Below, one piece after another: positions 1 through 6,462 of a stretch of 8,781 bases of DNA. Source of the stretch: an uncultured Bacteroidota bacterium (GTDB lineage Bacteria; Bacteroidota; Bacteroidia; Chitinophagales; Chitinophagaceae); NCBI GenBank assembly GCA_903881265.1, contig CAIRSV010000250.1:1-8781 (forward strand), given 5' to 3'. The notes under the pieces are model-generated. The model was given only the letters and a program-made list of their open reading frames with translations. It did not search any database and was not told the DNA's origin. Position numbers and translations under genes: made by a program. Numbering within the stretch: the first letter of the stretch is position 1; every line of letters begins with the position of its first letter.

Positions 1-31
1 CTAAAATAAGCACTAAAAAGGTTTTATCGCC

Positions 32-39
32 TACCTTTG
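32..39 (+). promoter_or_regulatory. Candidate -7 promoter element before the dehydrogenase gene
   Basis: The octamer TACCTTTG is an exact match to the Bacteroidetes -7 consensus TAnnTTTG recognised by their primary sigma factor. It lies 26 bases before the ATG at 66, so transcription would start near 44-47 and leave an untranslated leader of about 20 bases that is A-rich and has no Shine-Dalgarno motif, as is normal in this phylum. I see no convincing TTG -33 element about 19 bases upstream, and the window begins only 31 bases before, so this rests on one element only. Confidence 0.45.
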
Positions 40-65
40 CCCCTTCGAATGTAAAATAAAAGATA

Positions 66-1025
66 ATGAGTACGAACACGACAGAACCTACGTTAAGCAA
101 TTCAACCACGAATCAAACTTCTATCCAAATAAAAAATGTTACCGTTATCGGAGCAGGTACTATGGGGAATGGCATTTGCCATGTTTTTGCCAATCACGGC
201 TATCAAGTAAGCATGATGGATGTTTCGCAAGATGCGATGAATAGAGCCATGTCAACCATAGCCAAAAATATGGACCGTCAGGTTTCAAAACAACTGATGA
301 CAGAAGCCGAAAAGGAAGCTGCACTTGGTCGTATTGCCACCTATACTGATATGTCTGAAGCCTTGAAAGATGCTGATTTGGTGATAGAAGCAGCAACTGA
401 AAATATCGATTTGAAAATGAAAATATTCGAATCAATTGATGCACATGCGCCTGAAAAATGCATTTTAGCTACCAACACGTCATCGATTTCAATCACACGT
501 ATTTCATCACATACAAAACGTATGGGTAAAGTGATCGGTATGCACTTCATGAATCCGGTACCTGTGATGAAACTAGTGGAAGTGATCAATGGATATGCGA
601 CCGATAAGGCAACGACAAATGCGATAATCGAACTGACGAAAGCAATTGGCAAAGTACCTTGTGTGGTGAATGATTATCCTGGATTTATATCAAACAGAAT
701 TTTATTACCGATGATCAATGAGGCTATCCTTTCTCTTCAGGAAGGCGTTGCTGGTATTGAAGAAATAGACACCATCATGAAATTAGGGATGGCGCATCCG
801 ATGGGGCCTTTACAATTGGCCGATTTTATCGGATTGGATACTTGTTACAGTATCCTGAATGTCTTGCACATTGGATACGGCAATCCAAAATATGCACCGG
901 CTACCTTACTTGCTAACATGGTACAAGCGGGATATCTTGGCGTCAAATCTGGTGAAGGATTTTACAAACATACACCTGGCAGCAAAGAACTTGTTGTAAG
1001 CGAACGCTTTACTAAAACGCATTAG
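66..1025 (+). CDS. hbd: 3-hydroxybutyryl-CoA dehydrogenase (3-hydroxyacyl-CoA dehydrogenase family)
   Basis: This enzyme interconverts acetoacetyl-CoA and 3-hydroxybutyryl-CoA with NAD(P)(H) in the cytoplasm, in short-chain acyl-CoA metabolism. The Rossmann motif GAGTMG is at residues 29-34, and an acidic residue ending the second strand (Asp52) suggests NAD(H) preference. Ser139, His160, Glu172 and Asn210 have exactly the spacing (21, 12, 38) of the catalytic and substrate-binding set of characterised Hbd enzymes. The family signature DYPGFISNR is at 203-211, followed by the helical C-terminal dimerisation domain to about residue 300. At 319 residues it is longer than the usual ~282-295 because of an Asn/Thr/Ser-rich N-terminal extension of ~22 residues and a short C-terminal tail. 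The only in-frame ATG before the Rossmann fold is the one at 66; the next Met is inside the glycine motif. The gene seems monocistronic, with its own promoter core and terminator. The family is certain; the physiological direction (beta-oxidation, butyrate or PHB-type metabolism) cannot be read here. Confidence 0.93.
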   Translation: MSTNTTEPTLSNSTTNQTSIQIKNVTVIGAGTMGNGICHVFANHGYQVSMMDVSQDAMNRAMSTIAKNMDRQVSKQLMTEAEKEAALGRIATYTDMSEALKDADLVIEAATENIDLKMKIFESIDAHAPEKCILATNTSSISITRISSHTKRMGKVIGMHFMNPVPVMKLVEVINGYATDKATTNAIIELTKAIGKVPCVVNDYPGFISNRILLPMINEAILSLQEGVAGIEEIDTIMKLGMAHPMGPLQLADFIGLDTCYSILNVLHIGYGNPKYAPATLLANMVQAGYLGVKSGEGFYKHTPGSKELVVSERFTKTH

Positions 1026-1057
1026 ACTTATTACACAATAACTGAATATCTTATTTG

Positions 1058-1088
1058 AAAACCGGTCGCATGGCCGGTTTTTATTTTA
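1058..1088 (+). terminator. Intrinsic terminator after the dehydrogenase gene
   Basis: An inverted repeat has left arm AAAACCGGTC (1058-1067), loop GCAT and right arm GGCCGGTTTT (1072-1081). It forms a 10-bp stem with one G-T wobble, followed by the T-rich stretch TATTTTA. It begins 32 bases after the dehydrogenase stop codon. On the minus strand the same stem ends in TTTT followed by CAAAT, so it could act weakly in that direction too. Confidence 0.88.
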
Positions 1089-1115
1089 ATACATGAACAC
1101 AAAAACAGCATCCTA

Positions 1116-1148
1116 CAGACAAGGATAGTCCTTCGACTGAATTGTCTG
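1116..1148. repeat. Interrupted inverted repeat (hairpin-forming) in the intergenic region
   Basis: The outer arms CAGACAA (1116-1122) and TTGTCTG (1142-1148) and the inner arms AGTC (1127-1130) and GACT (1135-1138) pair in register. They make an 11-bp hairpin with a CTTC loop and a small internal loop (GGAT opposite GAA). It lies between the terminator of the dehydrogenase gene and the start of the decayed exporter gene. No run of T follows directly, so it is not a standard terminator. It could be an operator for the lost exporter, an RNA processing element or a copy of a dispersed intergenic repeat; the sequence alone does not decide. Confidence 0.5.
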
Positions 1149-1179
1149 AATCTTATTTTATCAACGTCAAGAATTTCGT

Positions 1180-1187
1180 TACTTTAG
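1180..1187 (+). promoter_or_regulatory. Possible degenerate -7 promoter element of the decayed exporter gene
   Basis: TACTTTAG differs from the Bacteroidetes -7 consensus TAnnTTTG at one position (TTAG for TTTG). It ends 5 bases before the GTG that best fits as the start of the broken exporter reading frame, so a transcript would be nearly leaderless. I found no TTG element at the right distance upstream. Weak evidence, listed because it sits exactly where a promoter would be expected. Confidence 0.25.
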
Positions 1188-1192
1188 TCGCA

Positions 1193-1946
1193 GTGAAAGA
1201 ATTATTTACAGGCCTTTATCGCTTATTTCAACGAAGGAAGATTTTACTTTATCTTCCTTTCATTACTTGGTTTGTTCGCATTTCTTTCTTCTCAGTTGCT
1301 ATTGGAAAATGATTTGAGTGCAATGCTTCCAAAAGACAACAACAAAAAAGATGTCAGCAGCATTCTTACCAATAACAAAATGCTTGACCGTATCATCGCT
1401 TCTGTTTCGATACACGATACAAGCGCTGTTGACCCTGATTTGCTAAGTTCCTTCACTGATGATTTCGCATCCTTGCTGCTTCAAAACGACACAACCCACC
1501 TCATTGCCAAGGTTGAAACCAAACAAAATGAGGAGAAATTCCTGGATATTATTCAATCCGTTCAAACCAACCTACCCTTTCTTCTTGATGAAATAGACTA
1601 CCAAAAATTGACAGCCTCATAGCGCCTGAGCAAATCAAAACCACACTAGCTTCTAATTATAGAATACTTGCATCACCGGGTGGTATGGCTATGAAGCAAC
1701 TTATAGCGAAAGACCCGCTTGGACTTTCATACATCCCGCTTAAAAAACTACAGGATGTTCAACAAGATGAAAATACCACATTGTACGACGGTTATATCAT
1801 GTCGAACAATCAGAAGACACTCACATTTTTTATTCATACAACGTATCCGGCTTCGAATACTAAACAAAATGAAGGCTTAACCATCTTGTTCAATGCCACC
1901 TTAAACAAATTATTGAAGCGAGAAGACAACATCCAGCTACTTGACC
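1193..1946 (+). pseudogene. Decayed MMPL/RND-type exporter, N-terminal part only, frameshifted
   Basis: Three reading-frame pieces join into one N-terminal region of an RND/MMPL-like predicted exporter. Piece A starts at GTG 1193 and reads VKELFTGLYRLFQRRKILLY. Near 1256 the frame shifts by +1 into piece B, which completes a first membrane helix (LSLLGLFAFLSS) and continues with LENDLSAMLPKD and the start of the first periplasmic domain. That piece ends at a TAG at 1620-1622. At the A5 run 1603-1607 a shift of -1 leads to piece C (IDSLIAPEQIK, ASPGGM, KDPLGLSYIPLKKL, DENTTLYDGYI), which runs to about 1940. Intact members are about 800 residues with some 11-12 membrane helices; only about 250 residues survive and the whole transmembrane core is gone. 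The pattern matches Bacteroidetes exporters that I recall from flexirubin/aryl-polyene type clusters, but that is from memory and not tested. It runs convergently towards the minus-strand operon. Two frameshifts could be sequencing errors, but the missing 3' two thirds could not. Confidence 0.72.
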
Positions 1947-2140
1947 GATCTTCAATTGATTACGTCTCAATTTGTACGTTATGTCAAGGAAGATTTCTAT
2001 AAGATACTTTTCCTTACGTCCTTCATTTTATTTCAATGCATACCATTGAATCCTTTGCCAACAAACATCAAATGGAAATAGAAGTAGTCGATGAAACCCG
2101 CTACACATCAAATGTTATCATCATCATGAAGAGGAAGTAA
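1947..2140 (+). pseudogene. Remnant of an unidentified gene, C-terminal tail
   Basis: Directly after the exporter fragment, frame 3 is open as TDLQLITSQFVRYVKEDFYK followed by ILFLTSFILF. A further -1 shift near 2035 leads into a 34-residue stretch starting at ATG 2036 (MHTIESFANKHQMEIEVVDE, later TSNVIIIMKRK) and ending in TAA at 2138-2140. The ending, with a short acidic strand then a hydrophobic strand and basic tail, looks like the last strands of an alpha/beta enzyme such as a SAM-dependent methyltransferase. I do not recognise a specific family. The likely history is a deletion near 1940-1960 that fused the start of the exporter gene to the end of a gene that once lay downstream. Alternatively the 34-residue frame is a small gene in its own right, for which I see no promoter. 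It ends 8 bases before the stop codon of the opposing secreted-protein gene. Confidence 0.4.
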
Positions 2141-2148
2141 GAAAACAC

Positions 2149-5100
2149 CTACTCTTTAATCAACCGCACAACATGTTTACTCGCATTGTTTTCATAGGAT
2201 ATAACAAGACTATACACGCCAGCGGCCAATGCTCGTATATCAAACTCCTTACTCGATGTTTGTTCATGCCCACTCAATACTGTATGACCTTGCATATCCA
2301 TAATGACATAACTCCAATATGCCCCATACCTATCATTGACCCTAACCATTGATGTTGATTGAACCGGATTTGGATACATATTGATGTTGGAAGTATTTAT
2401 AAAAGCACCTACACCCACCGCATAAGAAAACGTAATAGTGTCTGTCGGATACAAACAACCCGCTAGATCTTTTACCATCGCATAATAATCCCCCTCACCT
2501 GCCATCGTGAATGTAGTTGCTGAAGACGAATCAACGAGTACCAAGTCTTTATACCAATAATAGAAATAACTAGCAGGCTGAACCTCTAATTGATTACCAT
2601 TCTTTTGCAAGACAGGAGACTGTGTGATAAAATTGCGCAATGTATCTGATTGTGCAATCGGAATTGAACAATTATTAGCATCCCTTAATTCAGCCAAATA
2701 ATAAACTCCAGGCGCTGTTATCCAATTCAATGATGTTGTAGCCGAAACCAATGTATCAGGTAAGTTATTGTAATTGTAAATCAGTTGCCATGGGGATTTT
2801 CCGCCCAAGGTCGACGTGCACAGATAGTTCTTATTGCTACAGTCGGCATTCGACGTAAACGGCGTGAAGGTCACAGGAGAATTATTGATGATTGTTTGCT
2901 GATTAATACTATCCACACACTCCGCTGCATCATATAATGCAAGAAATGCATAGTTGCCATTGCTTACATGCATGACACTCGTACCATCAAGCAGCAGCGT
3001 ATCAGATAATGCGTTCTTGGTATAGATCAACCAAACTGCTTGCTGATGAGTTACATCAAACGTTACTTGCGTGCTATCTACATTACAGAGATAGTTAGAT
3101 GAAAATGAATTGAATGAAAAGTCAGAATAATTCGCCGTGATATTTTGATTGTACTGAATAACACAGCCAATGGAATCAATCACCCTTGTCAACAGATAAT
3201 TTCCATTTGGCAAAAAGAGTTTGGTGGTATCTGCCATGGATGATAAGGAGAATAAGCTGCCATTATAATAATACTCGTACTGATAGGGTTTCGCGCCTCC
3301 CTGCGTAATAAATTGAACAACATACTTCGCTGAATCACACGATACTGTCATCGGCGTGATTGTGGAACTTAAAACTTCAAAATTAATCAGCAATGTATCT
3401 TGTAACAAAATTGAACATTGTGTATCCGTTACTGACAAAAGCGAATAGTGACCCGCCGAGAGATATAAACTGATTACAGGGTTATTTGAACTCTGCGAAT
3501 AAACAGCTCCAGTGACTGAATTGCTATAATAGAGCGTCCAAGGTCCGTCACCAGTTAGTATACAATCAACCTTCATCTTAGTTGAGTCACAATGATACGT
3601 TTGTTGTGCAATCGTCAATGTCAGCGGTTGAAAATTAAATGTGTAGAATAGATTGGTATCAATACTGCAATTTGTATTGTCTTTGATCTTGTAAAAGAAA
3701 TAATTTGCATTATCAAAATACGCATCAAACGAAGACAATGATGTCACCAATTGTTGGCTCAGCATATTCCGAAAATAATAAATTGTATAGGGCGGATTTC
3801 CTTCCAGATTAAAATGAATTTTTGTCTTATTTGAATCACAACTATACGAAGGATTTTCCATCGACATTTCAAGTGTATCATTGTTAAACGTATAGGCATC
3901 CGTCAATGACACAGAACAGCCAAAAGCATCCGTCACTGCATTCAAACTATACTCTCCGTTATCAAAAACGAAGGTGGTGTCGTGGGCAACACACAACACA
4001 GTCATTGAACTAGCATTTCTTGTATACTGGAATGTAAATGGACTATTGCCATTAAAATGAAAAGGAATACTAGTTAGGTTTGTACTGCAATTATATACAG
4101 GTAAAGTATGGGTTACCTGAAGGGGTACGTAATTTATATTGAAACTTACATTAATCGCTTTCGAACAGTTTGTCGAATCGGTCATGGTAGAAAAATGATA
4201 CGTTCCATTTGTAAAATAATAATCCATACTACTTTGCGTAGCGACCAACTGCAATGGAAGAGAATTACGGGTATAATCAATCACAAACGGCGGATTGCCT
4301 TGCAACTCAAAATGTATTTTTGTTTTTAATGAATCACAATCAAATATGCCTTGAGAAAGCGATACATCAATCGCTTGTGTATTGAAAAAATAATTCTGCC
4401 CTATCAACTTCGAACATCCTGATGCATCGGTTATTCCTAGCAACTCATATTGTCCATTATCGAAATAAGCATGTAATACAGGTGTAGCAGAAAACAGCTG
4501 ATAACTAACAGCATCCTTTGTATAATACATTGTCCATGGCGCTTCACCACTTAAATTAAACTGGATATGCATTTTATTTGAATCGCAGGAAAACTCAGGC
4601 GCAGTGAAACTAACATCCGTGATATCACGTAACACCACCTGTGTTTGATTAATCGGTAACATACAAGCTGTTGAGTCTTGGAGACTAATAAAACTAAGGA
4701 GTCCATTCCCTATATACATTGAGTCTGTTGTCACATTGCTACTTCGTTGAAATAACTGACCATTCAACGCATATTGCAAAGTCCAAGGTGCTGTACCGCG
4801 ATACGATAATATAAATTTCGTTTTCAATGAATCGCAATTATAATCAGCTTGTATAAATTGAAATAACAATGAATCATTCGTTGAACTTAACGGATAATTG
4901 AGTGTACTCACACAGTTGTTGCTATCTTGAACAGACACTATCTGATAATTCCCAAGCGGCAACGAATAGGTATGCGACAAATTATTTTCTACAATAGATG
5001 TGCTTCCTGCTATAGTTGAATTGATACTAAAAGGAGTATTACCTGTAAAATAAACCTTCATATCATCTACTTGCAGACTGCAATTTCTACCCACATATCG

Positions 5101-6456
5101 TATCGAATCAATGATTGCTTTCTTATCCTTCGTGTATGTGAAGGTAGAAGACTTGCACAACGGATAGGCATTTAAATCTGTTACATTGCGAAGCTGATAA
5201 TTTCCTTCATCAAAAAGATGCAAGGTACAAACCGTGTCATTGATCAAGATGCTTTGAACAAACACATCATTCTTGTAAAGATTAAATGAGATAGGAGGAA
5301 GCGCCGTGAACTTACATTCGACCAGCACAGAATCGGCTGTACAAATCGTTTCATTCAGATTGAATGTGACATCAGGCTGCTTGATCACATTGTTAAAAAA
5401 AGTGTCATAATAATTAGTCGGGAACGTGTGACCTGCAAAATCGTAATAAAACGTAGCATTACATTGATTGACAAATGTATCTTCCAATGCATGGGAATAA
5501 TGTTCAAACCAGTTTCCACCGCCATCCCCTGAACCATACGAAAACAATACCTCCGACTTTTTTTGGTTCAATAACCCTTTGATGCTATCGAATGTATAAA
5601 TGTTGAGCAAATTTGAAAAATAGGGGTTATCGTTCGTTGGTGTAACAAATCCATTATATGAAAAAGAAGAAATACCCGCTGCACAATTTATGCCATCAGC
5701 ACCACCCTGAAGTCCGCAAATCAACGCGGGGAAACCTCCATTCGACAAGCCCATTACAATAACTTTTTTATACTTTTTCTTCAACTGCTTGACAGCTGCC
5801 ACAATATCGATATACATATTGGCAGCCCAATGATTGCCATTAAAATCGGTATAGGGTGTCAAGTAATCGTAATCAAGACGCTGATAGACACTATTCACAT
5901 TTTTCCAGATACTATTGAAATTTTCATTTTGTTTAGAATACACATAGAAGTCGCCATACTTCAAACATTTCTCTCGCACCTTTCCATTCATGTTATGATA
6001 ATTACCGATATCACCGGAAGCAATCTTGATCGATTCATGTACACCTGATCCGGGTATAACTAAAAAGGCAACATTCGTATCACCCCACGATTTCTTGTAA
6101 AACCCATACCACTGACTAGTCTTGTTATTGAAACTATAGGACGATGTCATTTCGACAAATTCAGTATCCTTCCAAGGCACTTGATTGTGCAGTCCATAAA
6201 GTTTAGTGATCGTATCGGCGGTGGTGATACCATCCAAATTACTATAAAAATCAAGCGGACCAAATGGACAAACCGAATCGATCAAATGTGTCAGATTAGA
6301 ATAATTGGTTATTTCATTATAGAGATAATTGTTAGAGTCCTGCGTAAAGAATCCATAACCGCTCAACGAGAAGATAGAATTGATACTTCCTATTTGTGAA
6401 TTAGCTTGAATGGGAACAACGTAAACCAAGCATAAAAACAGATATTTCCAATTCAT
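2149..6456 (-). CDS. Large T9SS-secreted surface protein: alpha/beta-hydrolase plus ~83-residue repeats
   Basis: This 1435-residue protein is exported through Sec and then the type IX system to the cell surface or medium. Residues 1-20 are a signal peptide (hydrophobic LFLCLVYVVPI, probable cut after Ala-Asn-Ser before Gln21). Residues ~128-355 look like an alpha/beta-hydrolase: a possible oxyanion loop IPGSG (134-138), nucleophile elbow GLSNGG with Ser238, candidate acid Asp311 in GSGDGG and candidate His343 in AGHTFP. This suggests an esterase or peptidase; the substrate is unknown. Residues ~362-1275 hold about eleven repeats, each with two cysteines ~57 apart, followed by a degenerate last unit (to ~1342). 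Residues ~1358-1435 are the T9SS type A sorting domain (INMYPNPVQS, GVYSLVI, final RLIKE). The ATG at 6456 is chosen because the signal peptide begins there, 6 bases after the stop of the glycosyltransferase gene, implying co-transcription. D-[S/T]-[AILMVT] O-glycosylation-type motifs are unusually frequent (25 by eye). The architecture is clear; the exact function is not. Confidence 0.9.
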   Translation of the reverse strand: MNWKYLFLCLVYVVPIQANSQIGSINSIFSLSGYGFFTQDSNNYLYNEITNYSNLTHLIDSVCPFGPLDFYSNLDGITTADTITKLYGLHNQVPWKDTEFVEMTSSYSFNNKTSQWYGFYKKSWGDTNVAFLVIPGSGVHESIKIASGDIGNYHNMNGKVREKCLKYGDFYVYSKQNENFNSIWKNVNSVYQRLDYDYLTPYTDFNGNHWAANMYIDIVAAVKQLKKKYKKVIVMGLSNGGFPALICGLQGGADGINCAAGISSFSYNGFVTPTNDNPYFSNLLNIYTFDSIKGLLNQKKSEVLFSYGSGDGGGNWFEHYSHALEDTFVNQCNATFYYDFAGHTFPTNYYDTFFNNVIKQPDVTFNLNETICTADSVLVECKFTALPPISFNLYKNDVFVQSILINDTVCTLHLFDEGNYQLRNVTDLNAYPLCKSSTFTYTKDKKAIIDSIRYVGRNCSLQVDDMKVYFTGNTPFSINSTIAGSTSIVENNLSHTYSLPLGNYQIVSVQDSNNCVSTLNYPLSSTNDSLLFQFIQADYNCDSLKTKFILSYRGTAPWTLQYALNGQLFQRSSNVTTDSMYIGNGLLSFISLQDSTACMLPINQTQVVLRDITDVSFTAPEFSCDSNKMHIQFNLSGEAPWTMYYTKDAVSYQLFSATPVLHAYFDNGQYELLGITDASGCSKLIGQNYFFNTQAIDVSLSQGIFDCDSLKTKIHFELQGNPPFVIDYTRNSLPLQLVATQSSMDYYFTNGTYHFSTMTDSTNCSKAINVSFNINYVPLQVTHTLPVYNCSTNLTSIPFHFNGNSPFTFQYTRNASSMTVLCVAHDTTFVFDNGEYSLNAVTDAFGCSVSLTDAYTFNNDTLEMSMENPSYSCDSNKTKIHFNLEGNPPYTIYYFRNMLSQQLVTSLSSFDAYFDNANYFFYKIKDNTNCSIDTNLFYTFNFQPLTLTIAQQTYHCDSTKMKVDCILTGDGPWTLYYSNSVTGAVYSQSSNNPVISLYLSAGHYSLLSVTDTQCSILLQDTLLINFEVLSSTITPMTVSCDSAKYVVQFITQGGAKPYQYEYYYNGSLFSLSSMADTTKLFLPNGNYLLTRVIDSIGCVIQYNQNITANYSDFSFNSFSSNYLCNVDSTQVTFDVTHQQAVWLIYTKNALSDTLLLDGTSVMHVSNGNYAFLALYDAAECVDSINQQTIINNSPVTFTPFTSNADCSNKNYLCTSTLGGKSPWQLIYNYNNLPDTLVSATTSLNWITAPGVYYLAELRDANNCSIPIAQSDTLRNFITQSPVLQKNGNQLEVQPASYFYYWYKDLVLVDSSSATTFTMAGEGDYYAMVKDLAGCLYPTDTITFSYAVGVGAFINTSNINMYPNPVQSTSMVRVNDRYGAYWSYVIMDMQGHTVLSGHEQTSSKEFDIRALAAGVYSLVISYENNASKHVVRLIKE
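2152..2385 (-). other. T9SS type A C-terminal sorting domain (part of the surface protein)
   Basis: Residues 1358-1435 begin with the hallmark NMYPNPV. They continue through strands typical of the domain (SYVIMDMQGHTVLSG, then FDIRALAAGVYSLVI) and end with HVVRLIKE. This domain carries proteins through the outer-membrane type IX translocon and is normally removed when the cargo is attached to anionic lipopolysaccharide or released. It is the strongest taxonomic marker in the window. Confidence 0.93.
2431..5373 (-). repeat. Array of ~11 protein repeats of about 83 residues with paired cysteines
   Basis: First cysteines fall at residues ~372, 459, 541, 624, 707, 790, 873, 956, 1040, 1124 and 1206. 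Six consecutive ones (541 to 956) are spaced by exactly 83. The second cysteine follows 57 residues later in most units (598, 681, 764, 847, 930, 1014, 1098, 1180, 1263). A unit reads roughly C-D-S-x-K, then a strand, then G-[NED]-x-P-[WFY], a YY/YT strand, [FL]-x-N-G-x-Y, and a final [VI]-x-D-x-x-x-C. A degenerate last unit (residues ~1278-1342) keeps only the closing GDYYAMVKDLAGC. The pattern resembles the SprB-type and Ig-like repeats of Bacteroidetes adhesins, with a likely disulfide per domain. The DNA copies have diverged, so this is an old protein repeat and not a recent DNA duplication. Confidence 0.88.
5392..6075 (-). other. Alpha/beta-hydrolase catalytic domain (part of the surface protein)
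   Basis: Residues ~128-355 contain the ordered elements of a serine hydrolase. A buried strand with a glycine loop (FLVIPGSG) is followed by a helix and strand KKVIVMG leading into the nucleophile elbow GLSNGG (Ser238). Next comes a strand VLFSYGSGD giving Asp311, and then His343 in DFAGHTFP followed by a terminal helix. The order Ser-Asp-His and the spacing are canonical, so the domain is predicted to be active. The region between residues 21 and 127 has no family I recognise. Confidence 0.72.
6397..6456 (-). other. Signal peptide of the surface protein
   Basis: Residues 1-20 have one Lys near the N-terminus (MNWK), a hydrophobic core (YLFLCLVYVVPI) and an A-N-S site before Gln21. A Gln immediately after the cut is common in Bacteroidetes Sec substrates. 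The Cys at residue 9 lies in the hydrophobic core, too early for a lipoprotein box, so I read this as signal peptidase I. Confidence 0.82.
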
Positions 6457-6462
6457 TCGTAA

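Noticed and set aside
160..652. Two minus-strand open frames opposite the dehydrogenase gene
   Set aside because: They lie entirely within a strongly supported plus-strand enzyme and show no family features; they are antisense shadows.
4108..4329. Plus-strand open frame opposite the repeat array
   Set aside because: The sequence is the complement of a repeat unit, with no recognisable protein pattern and no promoter.
2431..5373. Recent DNA tandem duplication or CRISPR-like array
   Set aside because: The period is conserved at protein level but the nucleotide copies have diverged widely, with no short identical repeats and spacers.
5830..6399. Two plus-strand open frames opposite the hydrolase domain
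   Set aside because: Low-complexity Ile-rich translations, which are typical antisense artefacts of this composition.
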